From Ramlibacter sp. (lineage in GTDB: Bacteria > Pseudomonadota > Gammaproteobacteria > Burkholderiales > Burkholderiaceae_C), in NCBI GenBank assembly GCA_013815685.1, contig JACDFR010000028.1, positions 1-49,622 on the forward strand: a DNA stretch of 49,622 bases. Direction: 5' to 3'. The notes beneath the pieces are model-generated. The model did no database searches. It saw only the letters and a list, made by a program, of their open reading frames with translations, and was not told the origin of the DNA. Made by a program: the position numbers and the translations under genes. The number at the start of each line of letters is the position of its first letter. Within the stretch, counting starts at the first letter, position 1. Below are positions 1 to 9,231 of this stretch, piece by piece.

Positions 1-1159
1 GCGCGGCGCCGCGCGGCTGCTCCTGGATGGGAGGCCCTGCAGCCCCCTGGGTGCGGCTTGGGCCGGCGCCGCCACGCTGGACAGCTACGACGCCCACGAC
101 GGCCATGCGCTGACCAAAGGGCACGCCGGGGTGGTGCTGCTGCCGGCGCTGCTGTCGTTGTGCGACGCAGGCAAGCGCATGAGCCGTGGTGAGTTCATGA
201 CCTGTTTGGTGATGGGATATGAGGTGGCCACTCGTGCAGGTATCGCATTGCATGCGACATCGCCCAACTACCATTGCTCCGGCGCCTGGAATGCCCTGGG
301 CGTCACGGCGATGGCCTGCCGGGTGCTCGCCTTGAGTCCCCGGCAAATTATCGAGGCCCTCGGTATCGCGGACTATCACGCCCCACGCGGGCTGATGATG
401 CGGGGAGTAGACCATCCCACCATGGTCAAGGACGGCGCTGGTGCTGGCGCGCTGGCCGGGCTGCAGGCGGCGCTGTTGGCGCAGTCAGGCTTCACGGGCG
501 CCCCGGCAGAGATACTGGCCGGCGACGAAGCGCCATGGAATGATCTGGGCGGGCGCTGGCATGTGCTGGAGCAGTACCTCAAGCCTTATCCCGTATGCCG
601 TTGGGCGCAGCCGGCGATCGAAGCCGCCGTGGCAGTTCAGGCCGAGCACTTCATCAGCGCCGGCGACATCGAGGGCATCGTCGTCGAGACCTTCCACGAA
701 GCGACGCGCCTCGATCATCCTGCCCCCGAAACGACGGAACAGGCCCAATACAGCCTGCCGTTCCCGCTCGCGGCCAGGCTGGTCCATGGCGACCTGGGGT
801 CCGGCCGCATCAGCGGCGAGGGGTTGCGGGATGCGCAGGTGCTGCGGCTGGCGCAGCGCATCCGGCTCAATCAAAACCCTGTGTTCAATGGCTCATTTCC
901 GCAACGGCGGTTCGCTCAGGTCACCATGCGGGTGAAGGACGGCAGGGAGTTCACATCGCCGGTTTGCGAACCACGTGGCGAGCCCAGCCATCCGCTGGAC
1001 AAGCAGGAGCTGATGGAAAAATTCATGAAACTGAGCGAACCCGTCCTGGGCCACCGGCGCGGCGCTCTGGCAGCCGATGTCGTTGCAATGTGGGACAGTG
1101 CCGAGCCGATCGACGGCTTGCTGTCCTCCCTGCTCAGTCCGGCCGGTCAGGGACGTTGA
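1..1159 (+). CDS. MmgE/PrpD family protein, 5' end outside window
   Basis: The frame is open from base 2, so this is the C-terminal part (about 385 residues) of a larger protein; internal start-like codons such as the one at 131 are not the true start. Family signatures visible are a D-x-H-D-G-H-A stretch followed by T-K-G-H-A-G (about 95-130), then a conserved block of an Asn-Ala-Leu-Gly helix (about 290-300), and the KPYPVCRW motif (580-603). MmgE/PrpD proteins include 2-methylcitrate dehydratase, iminodisuccinate epimerase and cis-aconitate decarboxylase, all acting on small carboxylic acids in the cytoplasm. The exact substrate cannot be read here. The neighbour at 1173 is convergent, so no operon partner is visible inside the window. 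Confidence 0.9.
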   Translation, partial: RGAARLLLDGRPCSPLGAAWAGAATLDSYDAHDGHALTKGHAGVVLLPALLSLCDAGKRMSRGEFMTCLVMGYEVATRAGIALHATSPNYHCSGAWNALGVTAMACRVLALSPRQIIEALGIADYHAPRGLMMRGVDHPTMVKDGAGAGALAGLQAALLAQSGFTGAPAEILAGDEAPWNDLGGRWHVLEQYLKPYPVCRWAQPAIEAAVAVQAEHFISAGDIEGIVVETFHEATRLDHPAPETTEQAQYSLPFPLAARLVHGDLGSGRISGEGLRDAQVLRLAQRIRLNQNPVFNGSFPQRRFAQVTMRVKDGREFTSPVCEPRGEPSHPLDKQELMEKFMKLSEPVLGHRRGALAADVVAMWDSAEPIDGLLSSLLSPAGQGR

Positions 1160-1172
1160 AGGCGCGGCCGGC

Positions 1173-3585
1173 TCACTCCTGAAGCGACGCCGCGGCCTCG
1201 TCCATGATGCCGACCGCGACCAGTTCCTGCCGTGTTGCGGCGATGGTCAGTGCGAGCTCCTCCACCAGGTCATCCACCGGCGAGCCGTGCTCGACCGCAG
1301 ACTCGATCCGTGCGGCCAGTGCGCCGATACCGCGAAATCCCAGGCTGCCCGCCGAGCCCTTCATCTTGTGCGCCTCCTGCGCGACGGCAGCCCGATCGTT
1401 GGCAGCTTCGCATTGCCTGGGCATATCCCTCGTACGCATCGATGCCGGCGGCAACGATGGACGCGAACTCCTGCGGGTCGATGGTGTTGCGCAGCCCGCC
1501 CAGCGCCTGGAGATCGAGCAGCGCGCAGGCCGGCCGCCCTCCCGAGGAGTGGGCGGGCAATAGGAATGAAAAGCCGTCGGCCCTGTGCCCATGGCGTGCG
1601 ATCGCGGCTTCGAGCTGGTCCCACTCGATCGGCTTCATCAGGCATTCGTTCATTCCGGCGCCGATATAGCGTTCGCGTTCGCGCGCCATGACGTTGGCCG
1701 TCAGGCCCAGGATAGGAATGCTGCGCTGGGCACCGGGCAAGTTGCGGATACGCCGCGTCGCCTCCACGCCGTCCATGACAGGCATCTGGACATCCATCAG
1801 GACCAGATCGAATGCCTGACGCTGCACCAGCTCGAGCGCTTGCGCGCCGTCCTCGGCGAAGACCAGCTCGTGCCCCCGTTTGGCAAGCGCACTCTTGAGG
1901 ATGACGCGGTTGATCTCCACGTCCTCCGCCACCAGAATCTTGCGCGGCTGCACCGGCATCCTTCCGACGAAGGAGCGCCTGACCAGGTTGAGCGGATCGC
2001 CCAGCTGCAGCGGAACCTCGAAGTAGAAGATGCTGCCCAGGCCCGGGCTGCTGGTGGCACCGATCTTGCCGCCCATGGCTTCCACCAGCCTCTTGCTGAT
2101 TGCCAGGCCCAGCCCGGTTCCGCCGTAGCGCCGCGCCGTCGAACTGTCGGCCTGGGTAAAGGGGGCGAACAGCCCCTGCAACCGTTCAGGCGGAATGCCG
2201 GGCCCGGTATCGCGGACCTCGAAGCGAAATCGCACCTCGTCGCCCGCAGTTTGAAGCTGGGATGCGGTCAGGGTCACGCCCCCGGTCTCGGTGAACTTGA
2301 TCGCGTTGCTCACCAGGTTCAGCAGCACCTGCTTGACCCGGGTCGGGTCGCCGCGCAGGGTCAGCGGCGAATGCGGCGAAAGCTCGATATGCAGATCCAG
2401 TCGCCGTTCGGCCGCCAGCGGGTGAGTCACGGAGCGCAGGCGCTCCAGGAGGTCGGGCAGGGAGAAATCGATCTGTTCGAGCTCCAGCTTTCCTGTTTCT
2501 ATCCTCGAGAAGTCCAGGATGTCGTTGATCACGTTCATGAGGTGGCGACCCGAGGTACGCATGGACTCGACATAGCTCTTGTGCGTGGGCGACAGATCTT
2601 CCGACCTCATGAGGTCGACCATTCCCAGCACCGCCGTCATGGGGGTGCGGATCTCGTGGCTCATCGCGGCCAGGAATTCCGTGCGCGCCTCGCCCACCCG
2701 GCGAAGGTCCGAGGCGAGTTCCCGCTGTTGCCTCATCAGGATGGCCAAGGGCAGGCTCGAGAACAGCACGGCGGCCAGGTAGAGCTGCACCGCTTCCACG
2801 CGGTGCTCCACGGCAACAATCGGCAGCACGAGGCCGACCAAGGGGCCCTGGCCATTGAGCGTCGCCCACAGTGCTGCCGCGCTCACGGCCAGAACGCCGA
2901 CTGTCGTGCCGAGGATGCCGAACGTCCAGGTCATGATCAGGACGGCGGGAAAACTCAGGAACAGCAGCGGGTGGTGCAGGTCCTGTCCGACCAGGAATGC
3001 CGCCAGCAGGGAAGCAGCGATCAGAACCGCCGTCTTGCCCGGCGTCAGGGCCTCGGACGCCTGCTTGCGCAGGTTCGGATCCGACCAGATCAGCAGGAAC
3101 GGCGCGACGAGCACGAGGCCGAGCGCGGAGGCGCTGTACCAGATGCGCCAACTCGCCAGGAAAGGGGCCCCCTCGAACGACCACAGCAAAGCAGCGCCAG
3201 CGCCCGAACTCAGAATTGGAACCAGCAGGCAGGCGCTCACCACCCGCACGCCTTGCGGGCCGCTGAAGACCGGCGCCTTGATGCCGCCCGCGCGGTCGAT
3301 CAGCGCCGCCGCGAGCGCTATTTCGCCCAGGTCGCAAAGCGCCAGCAGTGCGGCCGGCCCGCCGTCGCCGAACGCACGGATCGCGAACATGTCGGTGATC
3401 CACACCACTCCCAGGAATACGGGCCAGGTGGCTCGCGGATGTTTCAGGAGGGCCACCAGCACGACGGCGTTCGCATACCACACCGGGGTGTTGGTGCCGA
3501 AGGTCTTCATCGCGAACGCCGCGGTCGCGAGAAATGCCAGCGCCACCAAGGCGAGGCTTGCAAGGGGCGGGGATTTGATCAGCAT
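1173..3585 (-). pseudogene. MASE1 hybrid histidine kinase with frameshift before the Hpt domain
   Basis: Membrane sensor kinase. The intact first frame (3585 down to the shift) has an N-terminal MASE1-like multi-helix membrane domain (about residues 1-290), a HisKA H-box with the phospho-accepting His near residue 310 (MSHEIRTPM), an HATPase domain with N-box (LLNLVSNAIKFTE) and G-boxes (DTGPGIP, GGTGLGLAIS), and a REC domain (about 550-670) with an acidic pair and a phospho-Asp in LVLMDVQMPVMDG. The expected C-terminal Hpt domain (AHKMKGSAGSLG, His present) lies in another frame ending at 1173. The shift is near 1404-1415 and corresponds to one extra base, or two missing. If real, the kinase runs on in a wrong frame to 1270 and loses its phosphorelay output; if a sequence error, this is an ordinary HK-REC-Hpt protein. 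It lies 21 bp after the response regulator gene on the same strand and is probably its partner. Confidence 0.85.
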
Positions 3586-3606
3586 TTCGGTGTCCTGGTG
3601 GCGCGC

Positions 3607-4482
3607 TCAGTGCCCGGTTCTGCTGGTGCGCAAGCGCGGCGCGTTCGCGTCGCGGTTGACCCATGGGTCGGCGCCCTGGGCTGGCGCGTTCGGGATGCCC
3701 AGGACGGTGCGCACCGCACGCATCAGCGCCTCGGCCTCGAATGGCTTGGTCACGTACCCATCGGCCCCGCCGGCCATGCCCTTGATGACGGCCTCACGCG
3801 TGGCCTTGCCGGTCAGCATGATGATCGGCACGTTCCTGAAGGCGTTGTGCTGGCGCAGCCGCAGCAGGATCTCGAAGCCATCCGCATCGGGCAGCATCAC
3901 GTCCAGGAGAACCAGGTCGGGGATGGGAAGCTTGCTGAATTCCGCGCTGACCTGGGCACGGTTGGCCGCCAGCCGCACTTGAAACCCGTCGAAGGAGAGG
4001 TAGCTCTGGACGAATTTGGCCAGGTTGGGTTCGTCTTCCACCACAACCGCGGTGAGGGTTGTGCCTGCCGGGCGGCTGCGCGGATTGCCACGCGCCCGGG
4101 CGATCCCGACGCAGTAGCCGGCCCTTCCCAGCGATGCGAGACTGGCGTCGGCCTCGGCCGGCGCCACGCCAAGTGCCAGCTTGTCCAGCTGGCCCTGGAG
4201 CCGAACCTGAAACAGGTCTTTCTCTACCATCTCCAACAGGCGGCGGTCCCCGAGCCCGCGCAAGGCCTGGGCAAACGCCTGCGCCGAAACGTGAGCCATG
4301 CCGGACAGTATCTGTGCCAGCGTGAGCGAGCCGTCCAGCCTGACCAAGATCTCGAGCTCGACCGGCGACAACAGCGTGGCGTTGCCCCGAAGCTCATCCT
4401 CGCCGGAGCGCGTGGGCACACAGACGTCTTGCAGCGCAGGCGAACAAGCGGGCAAGAGGGCGGATGGGTGAATGCTGAACAT
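3607..4482 (-). CDS. response regulator with N-terminal winged-helix-like region and C-terminal REC
   Basis: 291 residues. The C-terminal half is a canonical receiver domain: acidic pair in VVVEDEPNLAKF, phosphorylation Asp in LVLLDVMLPDADG, Thr/Ser in IIMLTGKAT and the conserved Lys in YVTKPF. The N-terminal roughly 130 residues hold a helical segment (LSPVELEILVRLDGS) that looks like a small winged-helix or interaction domain and not a standard DNA-binding output domain. The receiver at the C-terminus is the reverse of the usual order, so the output may be protein-protein signalling. It precedes the hybrid kinase by 21 bp and is divergent from the TetR gene at 4641. Function is inferred from domains only. 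Confidence 0.85.
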   Translation of the reverse strand: MFSIHPSALLPACSPALQDVCVPTRSGEDELRGNATLLSPVELEILVRLDGSLTLAQILSGMAHVSAQAFAQALRGLGDRRLLEMVEKDLFQVRLQGQLDKLALGVAPAEADASLASLGRAGYCVGIARARGNPRSRPAGTTLTAVVVEDEPNLAKFVQSYLSFDGFQVRLAANRAQVSAEFSKLPIPDLVLLDVMLPDADGFEILLRLRQHNAFRNVPIIMLTGKATREAVIKGMAGGADGYVTKPFEAEALMRAVRTVLGIPNAPAQGADPWVNRDANAPRLRTSRTGH

Positions 4483-4625
4483 TTGGGGATTACTCTGGAC
4501 ACGGCACGGCTTACTGTGGATCCATTAACTCGCGCCGGGATAAGCCAAAACCCAGCAGCGTTAAGTGAATGGCCTACGCGTGGGGCGTTCTTGACAGCAT
4601 GCCGACGGTGGCGTCTAATCTTACG

Positions 4626-4641
4626 TAACGATCGTTCGTTA
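4626..4641. promoter_or_regulatory. inverted repeat at the TetR gene start (candidate autoregulatory operator)
   Basis: TAACGA-N4-TCGTTA is an exact inverted repeat whose last base is the A of the ATG of the TetR gene. Inside it, 4627-4636 (AACGATCGTT) is itself a perfect 10-bp palindrome. TetR repressors typically bind such dyads and control their own gene; position over the start codon would block transcription or translation. The same 10-mer recurs at 19228-19237. Confidence 0.6.
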
Positions 4642-5234
4642 TGCAAAGCCTGACCAGTACCTCCCACATCGACAGCCGGCGACTGCTCCTGCTGGACCAG
4701 GCCGCGGCCTGCTTCCGGCGCTTGGGCTACCAGGCCGCCACGGTGCGCGATGTGGCGGGGGCCCTGGGCATGACCACGGGCGGCATCTACGCGCACTACG
4801 GCTCCAAGGAAGCACTCCTGGTCGCCGTCTATACGCGCGGCGTCGAGCAGATCTACGAGCATGTCCAGGCGGCGCTGGCGCGGTCTGCGCCCAAGGGGCC
4901 CGACCGCTTGCGCGCCGCGCTGACGGCGCATGTCGAGTTCCTGCTCTCGGGTGGCGACTACGCGCAGGTCGTGATCCGGGTCATGCCCGACGAAGCCCCC
5001 GAAGCCGTGCGCGCCGAGCTGATCCGCCTGCGCGACCGCTACGAAGCGGTCTTCACCGCCATCGTCAAGGATCTGCGCCTCAAGCGCGGCATCGATCGCC
5101 GCGTGTTCCGGCTGCTGGTGCTGGGCGCGCTGAACTCCACGCAGCGCTGGTATTCGAAGCGCGGGCTGACCCCGTCCCAAATAGCCGGCTGCCTGTTCGC
5201 GATGCTGGGCAGCGCCATCGAGGAGACGTCTTGA
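4641..5234 (+). CDS. TetR/AcrR family transcriptional regulator
   Basis: 197 residues. The N-terminal helix-turn-helix is clear (about residues 15-60: QAAACFRRLGYQAATVRDVA followed by TTGGIYAHYGSKEALLVAVY). The C-terminal ligand domain is variable, as usual. The stop codon overlaps the ATG of the cobalamin-binding subunit gene (TGATG at 5232-5236), so regulator and enzyme are translationally coupled in one operon with the mutase and its GTPase. A ligand related to the mutase substrate (an acyl-CoA) is the natural inference. The start ATG is embedded in an inverted repeat that probably serves as operator. Confidence 0.9.
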   Translation: MQSLTSTSHIDSRRLLLLDQAAACFRRLGYQAATVRDVAGALGMTTGGIYAHYGSKEALLVAVYTRGVEQIYEHVQAALARSAPKGPDRLRAALTAHVEFLLSGGDYAQVVIRVMPDEAPEAVRAELIRLRDRYEAVFTAIVKDLRLKRGIDRRVFRLLVLGALNSTQRWYSKRGLTPSQIAGCLFAMLGSAIEETS

Positions 5235-5686
5235 TGACACCCGAAACATCCCCGCCCACGTTCCGGCCCAAGGTCCTCGTGACCAAGATCGGTTTCGACG
5301 GCCATGACCGCGGCAGCCGCGTCGTGGCCGCAGCCCTGCGCGACAGCGGGTGCGAGGTGGTCTACACGCCGCCCTGGCAGGAAATAGCCCATGTGGTCAA
5401 GCTCACCGCCGAGGAAGATGTGGACCTCATCGGCATCTCGTCGCTGGCCACCGACCACCTCATCGTGCCCAAGCTGATGGCCGCCCTGAGAAGCGGTGGC
5501 TTGGGAGATGTGCCGGTGATTGTCGGCGGCATCATCCCCGACGCCGAAGTGCCTGCGTTGACCTCCTGCGGGGTGGCCCGCGTATATCACCCGGGTTCTT
5601 CGCTTGAAGACATCTGCAAGGACGCCTGGGAGCTGGCCCGCGCCTCGCGCCGCCAGCGTGACCCGTTTTTCGAACAGGAGAGCTAG
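5234..5686 (+). CDS. cobalamin-binding small subunit of an acyl-CoA mutase
   Basis: 150 residues, the size of stand-alone B12 subunits such as IcmB/HcmB and MutB-type C-terminal domains. The cobalamin motif D-x-H-x-x-G is present as FDGHDRG (about residues 22-28), giving the lower-axial His ligand, followed by the SxL equivalent (GISSLATDH) and the GG motif (VIVGGIIPD), which form the base-off/His-on Rossmann fold. The start is taken at ATG 5234, overlapping the TetR stop; a TTG three bases earlier is less likely. It ends 1 bp before the GTG of the large subunit. It should assemble with the product of 5688-7379. Confidence 0.93.
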   Translation: MTPETSPPTFRPKVLVTKIGFDGHDRGSRVVAAALRDSGCEVVYTPPWQEIAHVVKLTAEEDVDLIGISSLATDHLIVPKLMAALRSGGLGDVPVIVGGIIPDAEVPALTSCGVARVYHPGSSLEDICKDAWELARASRRQRDPFFEQES

Positions 5687-5687
5687 C

Positions 5688-7379
5688 GTGGGAATGAACG
5701 AAGTTCGCGAGCTCGAGGCTGCCCGGGATGCGGCCCCGGACGCCGCCGAACGCTACCGCGCCTGGCAGAAAAGCTTTGCCGCGGAGCTTCCGGACGACAC
5801 GGCCAAGCGCAATCGCTCCGGCATCGAGATCCAGCCGCTCTACATGCCGGGGGATGGCTCACAGGCGCAGCCGGCCGAAGTGCCGGGCGAGCCGCCGTAC
5901 ACGCGCGGCATCTACACCACCATGCACCGCGGCCGCAGCTGGACCCAGCGCCAGCTGATCGGCCTGGGCACACCCGAGGATTACAACGCCCGGTTGCGGG
6001 ATGTCCTTGCCGCCGGGTCGACAGCGATATCGCTATTGCCTTGCAATTCGGTCTTCCGGGGCTACGACATGAACCAGGTGCACCCCGAGCTGCTGGGCAC
6101 TTGCGGCACGGTGGTCAACAACCCCGACCACATGCGCAGGGCGCTGGCCGGCGTCGACCTGCAGCGCGTCTCGATCGGCCTGAACGACCCCACGCCCTTC
6201 ACGCTGCTCTCGTTCCTGCTGATCGAGGCGGACCGGCAGGGCGTCGCATGGGACAGGCTGACCGGAACGGCGAACCAGAGCGACTACCTCTCGCACTACA
6301 TCGCCAACCACATGTTCTACCGCATCGACCTGGAGGGTGCGCGCCGCCTGCTGGTCGACAAGATCGCCTATTGCAATGCCAGGGTGCCGCGCTACAACCC
6401 GCTGTCGGTGGTGGGGCAGCACATGCAGCAAGCGGGCGCCACGCCGGCCGAAGCGATGGCGTTCACGCTCAGCTCCGCGGTGCAGTACGCGCGCGATTGC
6501 CAGGCCCGGGGGCTGGACCCCGACGCCTTCCTGCCCCGCTTCACCTTCTTTTTCGATATCTCGGTCAGCTTCTTCGAGGAGGTTGCCAAGTTCCGCGCCG
6601 GCCGGCGCATCTGGGCGCGGGTGACCCGCGAACAGCTGGGCGCCAGATCGCCCAGGTCGTGGCGCATGAAATTCCACGGGCAGACCTCCGGGGCCGACCT
6701 TACGCGCCAGCAGCCGCTGAACAACATCGCCCGCGTCACCGTGCAGGCCATGGCCGGCATCTTCGGCGGCCTGCAGTCGCTGCACACCGACGCCTTCGAC
6801 GAGGCCATCTCGTGCCCGACCGGCGAGGGCGCGCGCATCGCGGTCGCCACGCAGAACATCCTGCGCGAAGAAGCGGGCCTGACCGACGTGATCGATCCGC
6901 TGGGCGGCTCGCATTATGTGGAGCAGCTCACCGACCAGATGGAGGCGGAAATCCTGCGCGTCATGGCGATCGTGGAGGACGCGGGTGGGATGTACGCCGC
7001 GGCCCGGTCGGGACTGGTGCAGCGCATGATCGGCAGCTCGGCGATGCAGTTCCAGCGCGGGATCGAAGAAGGCGGCCGCTCGGTGGTCGGCGTCAACTGC
7101 TACCAGGCCGTGGAGGGCGAACGTCCGCAGCCGGCGCTGGAGCGCCCGGACGGCGATCGGATGGCCGGCCTCATCGCCGAGTTCACACGGTGGAAGGCCG
7201 GCCGCTCGCAAGAGGACGTGGCACGCGCGCTGGACGACCTGGCGCGCAGTGTCGATGAGCCGGACGCCAACGTGTTCGAAGCGGTGGTCCATGCCGCGCG
7301 CGCCGGCACCACCCACCAGGAAATCTGCGACCGCCTGCGCACCAGCATGGGGTTCGGGGCTGTGCAGGCGCTGGTTTGA
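5688..7379 (+). CDS. acyl-CoA mutase large subunit of uncharted specificity (Mcm/Icm/Hcm superfamily)
   Basis: 563 residues from GTG 5688, which has CAGGAG 7 bases upstream (better spaced than ATG 5694). Length fits IcmA/HcmA-type subunits lacking their own B12 domain. The TIM-barrel signature is clear: [34 protein letters not shown] with the catalytic His near residue 245, [17 protein letters not shown], and the ADLT...[11 protein letters not shown] and [10 protein letters not shown] blocks. Against remembered sequences of methylmalonyl-CoA mutase, the PTMY motif is TTMH (Tyr to His at about residue 80), the loop after the second strand ([13 protein letters not shown]) is strongly diverged, and the arginine that holds the methylmalonyl carboxylate seems absent ([10 protein letters not shown]). 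The substrate is therefore probably not methylmalonyl-CoA. Reaction class: adenosylcobalamin radical carbon-skeleton isomerisation. Confidence 0.9.
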   Translation: MGMNEVRELEAARDAAPDAAERYRAWQKSFAAELPDDTAKRNRSGIEIQPLYMPGDGSQAQPAEVPGEPPYTRGIYTTMHRGRSWTQRQLIGLGTPEDYNARLRDVLAAGSTAISLLPCNSVFRGYDMNQVHPELLGTCGTVVNNPDHMRRALAGVDLQRVSIGLNDPTPFTLLSFLLIEADRQGVAWDRLTGTANQSDYLSHYIANHMFYRIDLEGARRLLVDKIAYCNARVPRYNPLSVVGQHMQQAGATPAEAMAFTLSSAVQYARDCQARGLDPDAFLPRFTFFFDISVSFFEEVAKFRAGRRIWARVTREQLGARSPRSWRMKFHGQTSGADLTRQQPLNNIARVTVQAMAGIFGGLQSLHTDAFDEAISCPTGEGARIAVATQNILREEAGLTDVIDPLGGSHYVEQLTDQMEAEILRVMAIVEDAGGMYAAARSGLVQRMIGSSAMQFQRGIEEGGRSVVGVNCYQAVEGERPQPALERPDGDRMAGLIAEFTRWKAGRSQEDVARALDDLARSVDEPDANVFEAVVHAARAGTTHQEICDRLRTSMGFGAVQALV

Positions 7380-7380
7380 C

Positions 7381-8145
7381 ATGAGCATGCCGGAACCGGT
7401 GTGGCGGGCCTGGATCGCCCAAGCGCGGCGGTGGGAGCCCGCCGGAATCGCCCGGCTGCTCTCGGTCATCGACAACTGGCCGCAGCGTTGGCCGCAGATC
7501 GAGCATGAGCTTCTTCAAGCGCCTGCCGGTGCGGTGGGACCGCATACCCGCGTCGTCGGCGTGACTGGACCGCCCGGCGCGGGAAAGTCGACGCTGCTCG
7601 ACAAACTGCTGGGAAACCTCGTGGCGCGCGGCCTGCGTGTGGCGGTGCTGGTGGTGGATCCTTCCAGCCCGTTCTCGGGCGGCGCCGTGTTGGGCGACCG
7701 CACCCGCATCGGCGAGGTGGCGCATCACCCCCGCGTGTTCATCCGCTCCGTAGCGAGCCGCGGAGCCAACGGCGGGCTTTCCGATTCGACGGCGACCATG
7801 CTTGGCCTGCTGCGGGCGCTGCGGTTCGACCTGGTGATCGTCGAATCGGTGGGCGCGGGGCAATCGGAGGTGGCCATCGCCGGGCTCACCGATTTTCGCG
7901 TGGTGCTGTGCCCGCCGGGCCTGGGCGATGACGTGCAGGCGCTCAAGGCAGGGATACTGGAGATCGCCGACGTGCTGGTGATCAGCAAGGGCGACCTGCC
8001 GGGCAGCGAGGTCACCGAAAGCGAGATGCGTTCGGCGCTGCGCCTGCGCCGTACCGGGGGCTGTCCCGCGGTGATCCGTGCTTCCGCGGCGTCGGGGCTG
8101 GGCGTGAACGAGCTGGCGGACCTTATGGCGGCAAGGACCCGCTAG
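7381..8145 (+). CDS. MeaB/ArgK-type G3E GTPase, mutase chaperone
   Basis: 254 residues, shorter than typical MeaB (about 330) and apparently lacking the C-terminal dimerisation arm. P-loop GPPGAGKST near residue 63, the G3E Asp/Ser region VVDPSSPFSGGAVLGDRTRI, the switch/Walker B block DLVIVESVGAGQSE, and a base-recognition motif ISKGD in place of the usual NKAD. Proteins of this family load adenosylcobalamin into mutases and evict damaged cofactor. ATG 7381 follows the mutase stop by 1 bp. The stop at 8143-8145 directly abuts the convergent mltB stop. Confidence 0.9.
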   Translation: MSMPEPVWRAWIAQARRWEPAGIARLLSVIDNWPQRWPQIEHELLQAPAGAVGPHTRVVGVTGPPGAGKSTLLDKLLGNLVARGLRVAVLVVDPSSPFSGGAVLGDRTRIGEVAHHPRVFIRSVASRGANGGLSDSTATMLGLLRALRFDLVIVESVGAGQSEVAIAGLTDFRVVLCPPGLGDDVQALKAGILEIADVLVISKGDLPGSEVTESEMRSALRLRRTGGCPAVIRASAASGLGVNELADLMAARTR

Positions 8146-9231
8146 TCAGTGGCTGCGGCCGGCGGCCATCGCTTCCTTGACCTCGCGCCCCAGCTCGATC
8201 ACTGCCATGGCGTAATAGCTCGACCAGTTGTAGCGCGTGACCACATAGAAATTCTCGGTTCCAGCGATGTACTGCGGCTCGGCGTCGCCATTCTGCAGTT
8301 CGACCAGCGCCAGGGGCCCCTGGTGTTCCAGCGCAGCGCCTTCGAGCACGGCGCCCTTGCCGGTGAAGCTTTCGACGCCGAACGTGGGCAGGATGTCGGG
8401 TGCGAGCAATGCTTCCTTGTCGAGCCGGGTGCTGTCGAACCCTACCGGGTAGTGGGTCGGCATGCCCGGCTGCCAGCCATAGCTCTTGAAATAATTTGCG
8501 ACCGATCCGATGACATCCGCCGGACTGCGTGTCAGGTCGACCCGGCCGTCGCCGTCGAAGTCGACGGCCCATTTGACCCAGCTGCTGGGCATGAACTGCG
8601 GCATGCCCATGGCGCCCGCGTAGCTGCCCAGCGGCGCGAGGGGGTCGCTGCCCAGCTGGCGTTGCATCGCGAGGAAATGCTCCAGCTCACCGCGAAAATA
8701 CTCGGTGCGCTCGGCAGCCCGCGGATGCGACGGTGGAAAATTGAAGGCCAGCGTCGCCAGGGCGTCGACGACACGGAAGTTGCCCATTTGCTGGCCGTAG
8801 ATGGTTTCCACCCCGATGATGCCGACGATCATCTCGGCCGGCACGCCATATTCCTTTTCGGCGCGCTCCAGCGTCGCCTGGTTGTCCTGCCAGAACCGAA
8901 GTCCGGCCCCGATCCGGATCGGGTCGATGAACCGGCTGCGGTAGGCGCGCCAGTTCTTGGGCGTGCCCGCCGGAGCCGGCTGCATCAGCCGCACGACTGT
9001 CGGGAGAAGTTGCGCGCGGCCCACCGCCTCGCGCACCCATTCACGGTCCAGCCCGTGCCGCTGCGCGGCCTCGTCGGCCCAGCGCATGACATCCTCGTTG
9101 CCGGCGTAGGGCAGCCCGCGCTGGCTGTTGCGCTCGCTGATGCCGACCTTCCTGATCTTTTGCGCGGCTGCGGGAAGCGATGCCGCGCCGGCGGCAACAA
9201 CAAGGGCGATGAGCAGGAGACGTGAGGTCAT
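8146..9231 (-). CDS. mltB: lytic murein transglycosylase B (SLT_2 family)
   Basis: 361 residues with an N-terminal signal peptide (MTSRLLLIALVVAAGAASLPAAAQ); no clear lipobox, so probably periplasmic and soluble. The catalytic Glu is in GVETIYG, with the family motifs MGMPQFMPSSW and DFDGDGRVDL (peptidoglycan-binding loop) and NYFKSYGW. It cleaves the MurNAc-GlcNAc bond to 1,6-anhydro ends. ATG 9231 overlaps the stop of the upstream transglutaminase gene (ATGA), so it is the last gene of the moxR-DUF58-tgpA-mltB operon. It abuts the MeaB-like gene with no intergenic base. Confidence 0.92.
   Translation of the reverse strand: MTSRLLLIALVVAAGAASLPAAAQKIRKVGISERNSQRGLPYAGNEDVMRWADEAAQRHGLDREWVREAVGRAQLLPTVVRLMQPAPAGTPKNWRAYRSRFIDPIRIGAGLRFWQDNQATLERAEKEYGVPAEMIVGIIGVETIYGQQMGNFRVVDALATLAFNFPPSHPRAAERTEYFRGELEHFLAMQRQLGSDPLAPLGSYAGAMGMPQFMPSSWVKWAVDFDGDGRVDLTRSPADVIGSVANYFKSYGWQPGMPTHYPVGFDSTRLDKEALLAPDILPTFGVESFTGKGAVLEGAALEHQGPLALVELQNGDAEPQYIAGTENFYVVTRYNWSSYYAMAVIELGREVKEAMAAGRSH

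Noticed and set aside
4483..4640. Cobalamin riboswitch before the mutase operon
   Set aside because: The 158-bp gap shows no B12-box-like core; the only structured element is the short inverted repeat at the TetR start.
1585..4653. A 1022-codon open frame on the + strand antisense to the kinase and response regulator genes
   Set aside because: Composition is Arg/Gln/His-rich without domains; it is the GC-driven shadow of the two real minus-strand genes, whose motifs are intact.
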